Origin: Pterobdella sp. o SKG-2022
Taxonomy: Eukaryota; Annelida; Clitellata; Hirudinida; Piscicolidae
Reading direction: 5' to 3'
Assembly: GCA_964035795.1 (NCBI GenBank)
Contig: OZ038322.1
Span: 22,278,359 to 22,342,358, forward strand
DNA length: 64,000 bases
Numbering within the stretch: the first letter of the stretch is position 1; each line of letters opens with the position of its first letter. Below, in pieces: positions 38,640-52,100 of the stretch. Under the pieces are notes generated by a model. It was given only the letters and a program-made list of their open reading frames with translations, had not been told where the DNA came from and made no database searches. The position numbers and the translations under genes are program-made.

Positions 38640-40310
38640 ACTTTTTAATACATTTATTGAGAATCAGAAGCTATAATTTTCCATAAGTTTAGCCTTATCA
38701 TAAAACGTTAGCGAAAAAAATAAAATCGTAACTATGGTTATATGGTGATTCAAAGACTATAATTAAGAATTAGTTAATTATTCAAAAAAACAGAAGCTAT
38801 TTTAATTTCGATGCTATTATTTCAAATAATTAATTGTCCAAGAGTACTTCAAAGAAAAATAATTTTTTAAACTATGTCACTTTTTATCAAGAGAAATGAA
38901 TCTCTATGTCCCCCTTCGGTCATTGTCCCGTTCAATTTTTTTCAAATCCTTTAATATTGGATCCCAGGCATTAGTATTAGCTATGAGTTGTGGGTCGTTA
39001 AGCCATTGAAAACAGAATTGTGCTTTTTTATTTCAAGGCTCCCTCACCAAGAGATTTTTTGAGGTGAAAACTTGTTTTTTTTCTTTTTCAACTTGTAAAA
39101 TCTCAGGAGTCTCCCAGTTAATTTTTCAATGGGTACAATAGCGAGCATGTTTGCTAATCCCCGATATTTCTGAGTCAGTCTTTTTTGATTCAACATCAGA
39201 TCTGTGCTGCTTCATTCGGGTTTTTATACTCACTCTTGTTTGGCCAATATACGCTTTATTCATATCACAAGAGCATGTTAATTTGTAAGCTCATTTTTGG
39301 TATATTTTTTTATGTTTTGATTTATTAAATGAGTATGTCTCCTAATTTGGGCCCAGAGGAGCTATGGAAGGAAATATTGTGTTTTATGGAAGTTTTTTAA
39401 AGTTCTTCATTCAAATGTGGAATATAAGGGATAGAAACCCATGATATGTGACTTTTTCGTTGTTTTGTTTTATTTTCACCCTTCTTCAAAGCAACTTTTG
39501 TTTTTGAGCTTCTTAGTCTATCCTTATAATTTTTTTTTTTAGATATTGTTAGTTTCTTTGGCGTAGATTCTTGTGATATTTTAAAGTATTTTTCTGCTAT
39601 ATCCATTGTCTTCAAAATTGTTTATGAGGTAGTTGATTTTGTTTTTTAAAAGGCTTTTATTGGAACACAATCTATGGGCACGGCATAAAGCTTCTTTGAA
39701 CACTCCTATCCAAGTTTTCGGATCTTGGTTGGAGGACGGATTGATGGTGAGTCCCGTGTTAGATTGTTTTCTAACCGTGATTTGTAATGTTCCATTGGTT
39801 TCTTTTATTATAAGTGTGTCCAGAGATTGTAAGGTATGATCAGTTTCGGTTTCGAAGGTAAACTTTACATTTTCATCGATTTCATTGAGGATATTAATAA
39901 ACTCAATGTGAGAATTGTTTTCCTTATTCATTTTCAAAATTCCGAAAGTGTCATCCATGTATATTTTTAGTGAGCGAGGCGTTCTTAACTTCATTTTTTT
40001 TGCAATTTTTATGGATTCATTCAAAGTGAAATTCATCAAAATCTGTGCTATGGATACCATAAGGCTGAGCCCAATAGGTCCCGAGTCCTTCATGCTGTAT
40101 ATTTGTTATCATACATAAAATTAGATGTAGACATGCATAAATTTATAAGGTCAGTGATGTCATCGGCTGTGAGACTTGTTCGTTTATGGAGTTGTGTATC
40201 TTTTTTCAAGTCTTTATTGATTAAAGCTATGCATTTTTGTAGAGGTATTGATGGGAATAGAGCTTCTGCATCAAAGCTTACCAGGTATTACGATTACCTG
40301 TAAATCAATC
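38640..40310 (-). mobile_element. Penelope-like retroelement fragment A (RT + GIY-YIG), decayed
   Basis: Read on the minus strand from about 40300 there is an RT motif A (SFDAEALFPSIP), motif B region (SGPIGLSLMV), motif C IYMDD (near 39955) and the linker (FTFETETDHTLQSLDTL, WIGVFKEALCRAHRLC). At 39200-39290 there is a GIY-YIG endonuclease core (KLTCSCDMNKAYIGQTR). Order and motifs are those of Penelope-like elements with a C-terminal GIY-YIG domain. It is broken: a frame change near 40093, stops between RT and endonuclease, and no N-terminus. An AT-rich 3' region (38640-38880) is shared with fragment C. Confidence 0.82.
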
Positions 40311-40429
40311 TAAATAATAACTATAACGATTGAGGAATTAATTTTTTATGTAATCAAGTATTCATTAAAGTTTAGAGGGTTATTTTCTAATCGATCAAGT
40401 TCACATTTTTGTAAACTTCAAAAAAAATT

Positions 40430-41410
40430 TTTGTAGAGAAATTAATCTTCATGTCTCTTCCTACAAGCATTATCCAAGTTTTTCATGTTAATTTGTTGCA
40501 GTTTCTTCAGTAGGGGATTTTAGGCATTCGTGTCTACATGTAACTGAAGATCATTTTAGCCATTTTCTACTGAATTGTTTCATTTCCAAGCTCTCTCTGG
40601 TTAGCAACTTTTTCTGGAGTTTGTTTGTATCTGCTATTGTTTTTATGATTTCGGGCTTATTCCAATTTATTGTTCCAAAAGGGCATTTTCCCGCATGCTT
40701 GTTGATACCAGATATAGTATTGATTGTTTTTTGGGATGCTGCCTCCGCTTATGTTGGGTCATTCCCGTTCTGATTGGGACCCTTGTCTGCCTGATGTAGC
40801 ATTTATCTGATCGCATGAACATTTTAATTTTTAAATACATTTTTTGGTCTATTATGCTGCGTTTTGTTTGGAGCGCATAAAATGTTTTCCAGTTTAGGTC
40901 CAGATGAACAATGGAAGAATACACTATTTTTGGTAAATGCTTTCGTCAATTTTAAATATATTTGTGGGATGTATGGTACTGAGATCCAGGTGATGTGGTT
41001 TTTATTTTTCTTTGTTTTTAATTGATCTTGATCTTTTTTATTATATTTATTGATCTCAAATTCTAGGTCGAGCTCATTGATGATTTTTTTGGCTTGTTTT
41101 TTCAACTTTTTCCTATTATAACCCTTGTCTTCAAAGTTCTTAATCAAATAATTGATCTTTTTGTAGAAGGGTTTGATTTGAACATAGTCTAGAGACCCAA
41201 CAAAGTGCTCTTTGAAAAACTTTCAACCAAATTTTGGGTTCTTGGCAGGTTTTTCGGTTTATTTCGAGCCCCGTATGTGATGGCTTTAGATACACAGTGG
41301 TAGATAGACTCTCAGGTTTCTTTCTGATCACCAGTGTGTCTAGAAAGGGTATTTTGAAGTTTTCCTCGGTTTCGAAAGTGAATTTTATTTTTAGATCTAT
41401 TTAATTTATT
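40430..41410 (-). mobile_element. Penelope-like retroelement fragment B
   Basis: Minus-strand pieces at 41140-41400 (YLKPSHTGLEIN, WLKVFQRALCWVSRLC), 40824-41147 (NFEDKGYNRKKLKKQ, ISVPYIPQIY) and 40667-40924 (KCYIRQTRVPIRTGMTQHK) follow the same order as fragment A. The RT catalytic core is missing, so it is 5'-truncated. The G of YIGQ is replaced by R in the endonuclease motif. Confidence 0.78.
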
Positions 41411-42755
41411 CACGTTTATATAGCGCGCTTTTCGCATAAATTGAGCATGTGTCAAAATAGCTTGTAGATACTTATATAGTTCATGAAGCGAATTCTCTGG
41501 ATGTAATACCCATGGAATTGTCCCGTAGTCTCCATCTTTTTTGTGTGAAGTTTCATAAGGCTATACTTACCGGAAATTCTTATTTTTTTTCATAAATTTA
41601 TTAAAGTTCTTTCATAAATCATCGTTAAACTTGTTTATAAGTGCATTAAGATTTCATTTTAAATTAACTGACTTAATATATTTTTCCAATCGTTGGTTTC
41701 ATTTTTAACATGATATTGTATGCAAATAAATGTTTTCGTCTGTTTTTCACCTTTTTACACAGAAATTAAGATTTTTTGTAATTTTTTGATTCACAAATTA
41801 TGTCCACACCCTTTAATCTGCATTTTTTCAATAAATTTTTTATCAGATTTCAACTATTGGTACAACTTATAACAAAATTGCATATATTACTAGAATTTTA
41901 AATCATCGGCTTTTACCACATGTTGTTTTCATAGCAATGACTGATAATAGATCGAGTTTAACAGCATTCCTTATATTTTATATCTAATTATGAAAATAAA
42001 ATGCTTTATTCTAAAAGAGTAGTCCAATAAATAAAAGGCAAAACTGAGTTTTTTTTTCAAAATTATAATGAAAAGCACTAAAATATATTTCAATAAAACA
42101 GTTTATTGCTCATAATTTGAAAAAACTAAAATTCAAGATGACGTAGTCTAGTCTGAAACAATACTATGGAAACAACGCAAGTATTTATTGATTATACTTT
42201 CCGTTAAACAAAGTCTTACATTATCGAGTGAGCATTGAATAAATTCCTTTGATTTCCATGTATAAAATATCCCTTATATAAAATTGAAGTTATTATAAAA
42301 ACATATGATGTCTCTGAAAACCTGCATTTTGATTTTATTTCTGAAACAATAATGATGACTGGAATGTTATTTGAATTTCAGATAAAGCTTAAATATTTGT
42401 TCACTTAAAGCAAAATTTTGTTATATTTAAGTTCAAACAAATATGTGGTTGGCATTGAGCAAGTTCATATATAATGGGAACATGAAATATTTCTAAGCTA
42501 TACACTTTTTATAGTAATTTGTTTTTAATCTGTTAAGTAATTATTACCTAAAGATTATGTGTTATAACTATCGAAAAGCTTTGAAAATGTTGCTTAGTTA
42601 ATGAAAAGCTTTGTATTTCAATAAAATTCATTTTTGCTTCTAAATATACTCAAAAAGCGGTTCCAATAAAGATATAAAATTGAGTGTAACTTTTTAGAGA
42701 CATCCTTATGTACTTATAAACAATATCAACAGTTTTCAACGTCAATTTATGTGAA
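41411..42755. other. AT-rich stretch between Penelope fragments
   Basis: No open frame or recognised element, and no recognised similarity to the flanking Penelope fragments. Confidence 0.45.
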
Positions 42756-43480
42756 AAAATTAGTACATTTATTGAGCAAAAATAGCTATAATTTTCGATA
42801 AGTTTAGCCTTATCTTGAAACATTAGCGAAAAAGTTATTTAGTAACTATGGTTATAAAGGAGTTTAAACAAAGACTATAAGTATTAAAATTTGGTTATTT
42901 AGGAACAACTTATTTTTCAATACCATTATTTCAATGTTAATTTTATAACTGTCTATGTAATTATGTAATCTGTAGTTAAAAGGATTGTTTTTTAAAAAAT
43001 AATGGAGTTTGGATATGCTTTAGAGTTCAAAGAATAAAATTTTTATTTTTTGCAGAGAAACTAATCTCCGTGTCTCCTCCTTCGGACAGTATCCTTGTCT
43101 TATTTGCGAAGTTTTTCGAGTAAGGGATGCCAGGCTTTTGTGTCTACGTGCAATTGAGGATCATTATAACCGTTTTTTACTGAATTATGTTTTTTATTTC
43201 CAAAATTTTTCTTGTCAGTAGTTTCTTTTGAAGAGAAAACTTATTAGTATCTGCCATTGTTTTCATGATTTCTGGCTTGCTACAATTTATTCTTCCAAAA
43301 GGGCATTCTCTCGCATGTTTGTTGATACCAGATATTATATTTATCTCTTCTTCGGAAGCTCCATCTGCTTTGTGTTGGGCCATTCTCGTTCTTATTGTGA
43401 CCCTATATAGCATTTATCTGGATCAAATGAGCACTTCACTTTGTAAATACTGAGTGTGTTTTTATAATTCATATTTTTGC
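42756..43480 (-). mobile_element. Penelope-like retroelement fragment C (3' end and GIY-YIG remnant)
   Basis: On the minus strand, 43177-43413 gives RTRMAQHKADGASEEE and INKHARECPFGRINC, the C-terminal part of the GIY-YIG region. The downstream 3' region (42762-43070) is clearly alignable with 38648-38900: both hold acatttattgag, gctataattttc and ataagtttagccttatc in order. Confidence 0.75.
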
Positions 43481-45900
43481 GGCTAGAAATTTAACTTATT
43501 AACTTTATGATTCAAGGTATCTGAAGTGAATGAATCTTTTTATGTTATTTTACCATAAAACTTTAAACAGATTATTTTAATGATTTAAAAATGGTGTTTT
43601 AAAAGCACACAATTTTTAATCATAAACATAACAAAGCTCTCGGAAATTAAACTTGAAAGCTTAGAGGATTACTTGCTAGTATTTATTGTTATTATAGTTT
43701 GAAAACAAAATTTCCAAATTTTGGAAAGTTATTTTTAATTGTGTAATTGATCTTCATCTCACCCTTGATGCTCATTTTTGCCACCCTGTGACTCTAAAAT
43801 TTGTTACATTTCCCAAAAGCAGTCAATATTCAAGCATCCAAAAGAACAATATTTGTTAGTTTCTGACTGCTAGCCTTGTCCTATCTTTCAACTCCCATAC
43901 TCTTCCACGTTACTCTCACATTCGATTTGTTGAACTAGCTTCTTAAATGAAGATTTTTTTATAATTTTTGCAAAATGTTCAGACTAAACCCCTTCATATC
44001 TGAAGCAGTCTCATGAGAATTATTCTATTTGATCTAATTGTTTTTAATTATTCACCATTTTTCAAAATTATGCTAAAGTTTATTCTCATACACTAGTTCT
44101 TTTTATGGGTTTTTCTGTTGTTTCAAATTTTCTTCGTATTGTTTTTCTTTTAGAAGTCAAAAATCTTCTAACTCACGTTGAACGAGGCTTTCTTGAATCC
44201 CACGCAAAAACTTAATTAGATCAAAGTCACATGTCAGCTAAATTTGTAAGCAAGGATATTTATGTAGTATTATCTTTTATAGAACTTTCAGAGTATTATT
44301 TTAGCGGTTCATTTAAATCACGTTAGAGAATGCTCGACTTAGTTTTAAAGCACGTGAAAAAAAAGCCTTACATTGTCAAAAAAGAATATTTGTAGGAAAT
44401 GACTTTTATCTGATATTTGTTTGAGTAAAATATGTCATAACCTAAATAGTAGGATAAGAACTATGAATGAGAAAAAATTGATAAAAAGTGATATTTCATG
44501 CAATTTAATATAATTAAGTTCTAAAATCAAACAGTGTACAATAGTTAATTTTACCCCCAAAGCTTCGAAATCGTCTACTTCACAATACTTACAGTAGGCA
44601 GGTTTAGAAAATTGTATAAGAAGCTATTAAAAGTTAAAGTTTTTAGCGTACATGATATGGTATATATAAAACATGACTTGAAGCTTTCAACGGTTTAAAA
44701 CTAAGGCTTAATGACATTTGTATGATAAAACCTTACAGACTACATTGAAGTATGAATTACACAGCTTATGTCAACTGACTTTAAAGGTTTGGATATCGTT
44801 TAGGTTGAAATTACGTGATATTCATTCAAGCGGCGTTACCAAGTCTTTATGTGAAATAAAAAGCAATTTATATCAATATGACTAATGATTCTAAAGATAG
44901 TCTTTTTTTGTTAATAACAATAAATGTTCTATAACTATTTACATGTAAAAGCACATGTTAGGTGCGACAGAACAACTCAAGCATTAAATTCAGATAAATG
45001 AAATTTTTTGAGAAGTCATATGAAATCAATATAAAGCTGAATTTCATGAGAAAATTTATCAATTACACAAATGCTTACAAATTCTAATGCCTATGCTTTC
45101 AATTGTCATCAAGTCATTTACTCAATTATGGTTCTATTATGTACGATGAACGCGGCATATGTAGAAAAAGCACGAAATTTAATTAGTTCGTTATAAAAAT
45201 CGAATTAGTCATATGTTTATGATTGGTTTTATTTCATAATTATTCATATTTATATGAAAAAAATATAATTTTGTATTTATATTATATTTCTTCCAAATTT
45301 AGCTCATTTTATTTTAAAAGCAATGAAATTTTATTAAAGTACAAAGCTTATTGTGGGAATGATTCACTTGTTATGTATTCAATTATTTTGTATGTTTTTA
45401 GCTAAAACGAAGGAAATATAAGCCTTTTAAGGTACATATCTGAACACTCTTGTCTTCCAGTGCCCTTTGAGGTTACTCACATTAAATTATTAAGATAATT
45501 AGTTTTTTGAAAAAACGGACTATCTCGTCAGTCTGTTAGTTTAGTAGAAAAGGAAACATCGTAGAAACAACATTTGGTAGCCTCATGCTGAAGACATATT
45601 CTCAACCTACGCGGGGGGAAGAGGGAAATCAAAAATATAATCAAACTAATTTTCTTGTTTTGTGATTTCAAAAAAATTTTTTCATTATTAAAAAAAAAAT
45701 AAATAAAAGTTGTTTATATGTTATTTCGATTGTTTTTCTAGTTTTCAGCTTTGCTCTAAACTTAACTAATATTTAGAAATGGAATTCAAAACCATCGAAC
45801 CGAAAATCTTGAAATAGCCTTTCAGTTAAGAAACAATGAAAATTTGAATTTTGCAAAAGTCATTCATTTTCAATTTCATCCCGAAATATTCGAATTTTCC
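43481..45900. other. AT-rich intergenic stretch
   Basis: Nothing recognisable in either strand: no protein family, RNA gene or ordered repeat. Confidence 0.45.
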
Positions 45901-45904
45901 CATA

Positions 45905-45975
45905 TAGTTCATCTGATAGAGCGTAAGGCTGGTTACCTAAAATTATCGGTTTCGATTCCAGGTTGGGTCAACATT
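45905..45975 (+). repeat. tRNA-like segment (SINE head or tRNA pseudogene)
   Basis: A D-arm-like segment (gttcatctgatagagcg, with a possible 4-bp stem) is followed 25 bases later by a B-box-like ggtttcgattcc (45948-45959), which has one extra T against GGTTCGANTCC. The acceptor and T stems do not pair well, so this is not a working tRNA. It is probably a tRNA-derived SINE or decayed tRNA. Only one copy was noticed. Confidence 0.45.
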
Positions 45976-46107
45976 TATCATCTGCTCCGATGGTATATAA
46001 GCTTTGAAATCTAAAAAAAGGCTCTATATTGAACGTCATTAACATTTATTTACCTTTCAACTGCTAAGAAATCTTCTATACACTGTATATAAGCTGTATC
46101 CCACTTC

Positions 46108-46129
46108 TATATATATATATATATATATG
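46108..46129. repeat. Short (TA)n run upstream of the ectonucleotidase start
   Basis: About 20 bp of TA dinucleotide ending 44 bp before the start codon. It could double as a TATA-like element, but simple repeat is the safer reading. Confidence 0.8.
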
Positions 46130-46172
46130 TTGCGAAAACTTCTCGCTTCATTTTTTGGATTTTTGCGTGAAG

Positions 46173-49100
46173 ATGATAGCTCAAATTGTTGAAATTTTTG
46201 TTTTATTTTTTTCTTTACCGTTAGTTTCATGTATTCCCCAGGATTTAGAGTATGCAGTTCTCGTTGACGCTGGAAGTTCAAAGAGCCAACTCTATGTGTT
46301 TTCTTATCTTCCTACAAAATTGCCAGAGTTCAAACAAGAAACTGGTCTCAATCTCAAGCCTGGCATTGCGGGTTTCTACAACAATATTTCCCAACTGGAA
46401 GTTTATGTAAAAAAATTGGTCAATGATGCGGAAACAAGAGTTCCAACGAGTAAAATCGCCAAGACAAGTTTCTATATGATGTCTACAGCCGGTAACTTAT
46501 GTTTATATTAAATTTAATTAATAAATAAAATGAATAATAATTTATATGGTTTTTGGTTTAATGTAAAAACGTTATAGCATCTAACCACTATCATTTTTTT
46601 TATTTGAGTTTATAGAAAATCTTTGAGTTCTGAGAGAATATTTGAGTTTATAGGTAAGAAAAGGTGAAACTTGGAATATTCAATTACATGGGAAGCTTGG
46701 ACATGATATGAGGGTAATATCGAAAGCATTTTGAACAATTTAAACATAAAAATTGTATCCTTTTTTCTCCTATTTCAACTAATTCATTCATGATTGTTAA
46801 ATGCGGGTTTAAAAAAATTATTGAATTTTTATTTTGATTTAACCTAATAGAGTGAACTATTAAATTGCCAAACTGAAAAAAAGGTTTGTTTTTTTCAAGT
46901 TGAATATCATTGATTAAAATTTGCAAAAAATCATTGTGCCCTTTGAAAACATTTAAATGTATTGAATAAGTAACTTATCAGCTGTTTAAATATTTAGAAA
47001 ATTATAGTAATTATTTTTATTTATTGAATTTTTATTTTGATTTAACCAATAAAAATAATTACTATAATTTTCTAAATATTTAAACAGCTGATAAGTTACT
47101 TATTCAATACATTTAAATGTTTTCAAAGGGCACAATGATTTTTTGCAAATTTTAATCAATGATATTCAACTTGAAAAAAACAAACTTTTTTTCAGTTTGG
47201 CAATTTAATAGTTCACTCTATTAATAAGGCTTGTGAGTCGATGGATTAAAAATAATTTGAGATATCTAAAGCAAACTATTAACATAATAATTTCTACAGA
47301 CTTTTATTTAATGGTTTTAAACTTTAAGTCATTCAAGTGAAATAAAATTTTTAATTTTATCTGAAAAAAAATATAACTCAAGTTCAACTGATGATCAAAT
47401 TTTTTGTATTCATGTATCTAATACATAATAGGGTTTGTTTCATTCAAGCGATGCACATTTTATCTTTCTTAGTTAAATTTGATTCGACATGAACCCAATA
47501 TAAAACTCAATTAGCTTTAGTCATTTTTTGGACTCAGCTTTTCTTTAGTAAATTCAAATTAACGTATCATTAAATCTTTTAAAGAAGCGTAGATAGTATA
47601 ACTGTATTTAGAACGATGACTCAATTGTAGGAATATTTTAAAGCAGTACTTGAAACTGATATAAAATGTACCAAAGCGCTTCATGTTGATAGAAAAGTAT
47701 AAAATAATTGTTTTTTTGTCAATTCACTTTTTTAAAACCGAAGTCTTCTTAAGCTTTCTATGATTTTGGAGTGGCAGTTATAACCATATTGTAAAGTCAA
47801 TGTTGCAAATTTTTAAAAAATTTCTATTTCAGAAGAGTAGTAAAAAAGTGAAGTTTAAAATCTTTAAAACGTTTTACTTTTGATTTTTGAGCCAACCATA
47901 AATATTCAAATGAAATCACTCTTAGTTGCATTGAGCTGGTTAAGAATTAGAGCTTCCATTTTTTATGGTTTTGTAAAGTCACGAAGCCCAAAAAATGCAG
48001 GATACTATAATGTTCTTTGTATGAAATGCTTGTGAGCTTAGGCTTTGACGGAGGTTATATTGGCTAAAACCCTTGGGATTTCAAAGTCGTTTATGTTTAT
48101 AATATATTAAAATATCCATAATATAGAATTTAAAATCAAAAGTAATGCTTATTAGCTTTAGAGCTTCTAGAACAATAATAATATTCGGAAAATTGTAGTT
48201 ATTAGCTATTATTTTATTATGCTTTAGATTGAAACAAATAGGTGGATGTGAGATTTTAGAGGTTTGTTACAATTTAACACGAAATCTAGTGAAAATGGTT
48301 GTTTGAATTGTTATAATGTTTGTGACATCGATATAGTCATGATGTTATCAAAATTAATAATGCTTTTATGGCTTCAAGATTATTTGAGGTAAAAGGGTAG
48401 TTAGCTAAAAATAAACCTTTCAAACGCCCTTTTTGAGACGTTCGAACGTGCTTCACTATCTTGCAGTGAACAAATAATACCTATGATCAAAATGCCACGA
48501 AACTGTAATAAATCTTTCCAATCATAAATCACAACTTTTTAAATTCTTTTTCTTAAGTACTTTCATTAAAGGCGTGTCTATATATCAAATCTTTAAAACT
48601 TTGGGTAATGCAATCTCATTTTTAGGTTGAAGCCGGTTTCTATGTAATATGTGCAAGATGTGCTTGTGCTTTTAGTGAAATCGAATTGTCGAGAAACGTT
48701 TTGAAAAAACGTCTTGTTTTTCATCATTTCTTAAAACCATTTTGTTGCTATTTATTTAAACTGTTGTAGTGGTCTGAGAGTTGAAAGTTGCTTAATGATT
48801 TAAAAGGTTTGAGATCTAAGATGTTTGAAATGGAATTTGGAGGAATTTACCCGTTATCAAATAGCTATAAAGATTTGAATTAGTTTAGATATTTTTCGAA
48901 AAGGTTTGCAATCTCAAGCCCTTTTCAGATTTCAATTTAAAATTTATTTTATTTATTTTGAATGCACATATTCAATTAATTTTTCCGTAATGGTTGATTA
49001 GTTTATCATTTGTCAAAATTTTTATTTATTTTTGATCCCTTCTATCTGATTAATCTAAAAAAATTTTTGGGCGTCTGTGGTATTAAGTTATGAAGATTCT

Positions 49101-52100
49101 AGATTTTTTAAATTTTCAAACCTTAAATCAAAAAATGTTTTTTTGGTGACGAATAATCTTTTTTACATTCTCAGTAAAAGTTTTGAAGTGAAGTGGGCCA
49201 ATCAGTTAAACCGATGTTATAAAAGACTCATTTAAAATAAAATTGGAAATATTATTTTGAGATGAGGTTCAGATACAATTGAAAACCAAGTTGTGAATCA
49301 CTATTAGAATCATTCTTAGTTATTCTGAGATTCACTAAAAATTCACAGTACACTCAGAAAAGTTGATTCACAAATTTTTCTTCAAAATTTTCATTCCTTA
49401 TCAGTTGCATCTCTTAATTTTAAAAACATTCAACAACTATTAAATAAAAAAAAAACAACAACAATAATAAAAACCAATAAAACAATGATAAAATGATAGT
49501 AGACTTAATGAAACACCACAAGGCATGCGTTTACTGATGGAGAACCAGACAAACACCGTTGTGAGCCACATAAACAAACTCCTCTCAAACTCCTCAATCA
49601 ATCCCTTCCTGTACGATTCATCGGGTATACAACTTTTCAAATCCAAATATGACTAGTTAAATATGTTCAGTTTGTTTCATAGTTTCATGTGTTCTTTGAA
49701 ACCTTGTATCTATCTTGTGTTTTATATTTATACATTAGTATGTATAGCAGTTTAAAGTATTTTGTTCTGTACCTTTGACCTTATGATGATTTTTAAATTA
49801 AGATGTTTCGATATTCTATCAAAAATTCATATCATTTGCTTTCAAATCTACGCCGTAGCCTGCCATTTTAATTGAGATCCATATTTACTTTTTCAATTTT
49901 ATATTTATTTTTATGTTGGGTAGATACTCAAACGAACAATAACAACAGCACTTATCCAAAAAACCGTTCAAAACACTTTTTGTTAATATTAATAAATGTA
50001 CGGCGTATATTCAATCCAAAGTAGCATGCAAAAAACTACTGAACAGTGAATATTTTGTTTTTTATTAAAAAGTACAAAGCTTTACGTTAAAAGGGTCACA
50101 TTTCTATGTACCTGGATAACTCATGGGTACCAAATATAGTTTTCACATATTTGAAACTTTTTCTCTGTTAACAAAACGTTTTGTATTTCTTTAATACGAA
50201 AACAATATTTAGTGTCCAGTAATGTTTATAATAGACTTAAGTAGTTTTTAAATTATTTTTTCAATATTTATATAATATATTCAAGAAATAGTGTATTAAT
50301 TTATGTTTACAATTGTTAGATAGATAAAGATTGTGATGACACCAACAGAAAACACTCGTATTCTTTCCGGGGAAGAAGAGGGAGTCTTTGCGTGGATAGC
50401 TGCAAACTACCATGAGAAAAAACTTAAAGGTTAAAATTCATGTAGTCGTTTTATGTAGTATTTGTGCGTATTCTAGGAAGAGAGTATAAAATTAGCACCA
50501 GCTTTTTTTCAATTATAGCTGTATGTGATATCGTGATTATGTTTCAAGTGAATTAACAGCGCTTAAATTGAATTTAAATAATTTTTGTAGTAAAATTCTT
50601 CAAGGTCTACAATGAAGTAAAAAAAATTATTTATTGATCGTAAAACCACGTGTGAACATGTTTTTAAGGGCAAATAAATGTCAAGTCCAATCTTATCACG
50701 ATGTGTTATGCTTATTTAGTTGAACAATAAACATTTTCCATTCAAATCCATCACTTGTTTAACACGTTTCACTCTAGGAATCTGTTTCAAGTTAATTTGT
50801 ATCAATCTTTGAAGCACTTTCAAAAAAGTTCTCATGACGCATTTAGCAAATATGACGACAAGTTTATTAGTTGCATCTCCTTCATAATGAATTTTTCCAA
50901 AAGCCACAATAAAATGAATATAATTTTAGAACATTAGTTAGTGTATTAAGATACGTGTGTTCTGAAATTATATTCATAAATTTTCTTCCTTCTTGAACTA
51001 AACGCCTCTGTAGAAAAGTTTGTCAAAGCACGGTTTGTATAAACTATCAAATAGTGAGTTATTTGTGGGTTATTAATATTATAAAATATGTATAGATTTG
51101 GGTATACTTTAGACTTTGTGCTCCAGTTTTATGACAAGAATTACGTAATCCACATTTGTTGAAATAGATATACTACGTGAAAGTATTGTTTAGATTTTAG
51201 GCAATATGCATAATGCCTATATCAGTAAGTATAATTAACTTGAAAAAAAAGTCTAACAAAAGATGCACCTTTTAGTTAAGTTTGACGACGTTAGGAATGT
51301 TATGTTTCATAAGTTATTCGGTTGTTTCAGAAATTTCTTCTGAAATTTTTCATATGATAAAATAAATAAAGAAACATATGTGTGAAACTTTTGCGAGAAT
51401 CAATGTTGAACTTCAAATTCAGTCTATCCATCTCATTATTTTTAACGTTTAATTGTGAATTAATAAAATTGCGAATACAATTTTCGTTATAGTTACAAAA
51501 ATATATCTAAATTGCTTATGGCCTTGCTTAATATTTTTAAAAAATGTTTAAAAATCCAAAACAATCATTTTAAAAATGAATAAATTTGTTTTTTTAATGT
51601 TTATGAATACTTCTGCTGATAAAAATTATGATTTCGTTTGATATTATTATTACTTCTACTACTCGGATAACACAACTATATTATCCATGATATTTTTCAA
51701 TAGAAAGTGGACCATCAAATGCCCCTAAGAAGCTGATGTTGCTTCTGTCAAATTTCACAAATCCCGTACCAATAAGCGGTGGATAGTAACAAGAAAAGAT
51801 AAAAACCACAATATCAAGAAGTTGATTATTGTTGTTCTTTAAATTTACTACAATTGAAAAATTTTTAAACAAAAACGGTGGTCGTTTATCTAAAAAATAG
51901 TTTACCATTGAAACTTTTCCAAAATTCTTGCTCTTATTCGCGGAAAACGTGTTTAAAAGCTGAACGTTTTTATATCTTCTCGGGTTTTTAATAGTTTTGC
52001 TCAGATTTTAAACACTCACTTGAAAATAGAAAATGCTTCAATCAATCACTAACAAAAAATAACAAAGTTTCTCAATTATTTCATTTAATTGAAATATTTA

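Noticed and set aside
45905..45975. Functional tRNA gene
   Set aside because: Acceptor and T stems do not pair and the B box carries an extra base; kept only as a tRNA-like repeat.
49440..49646. 68-aa minus-strand frame
   Set aside because: Antisense of ectonucleotidase exon 2 (GMRLLMENQ on the plus strand).
50716..50907. 63-aa minus frame in intron 3, thought of as a transposase remnant
   Set aside because: No catalytic motif or terminal repeats could be shown.
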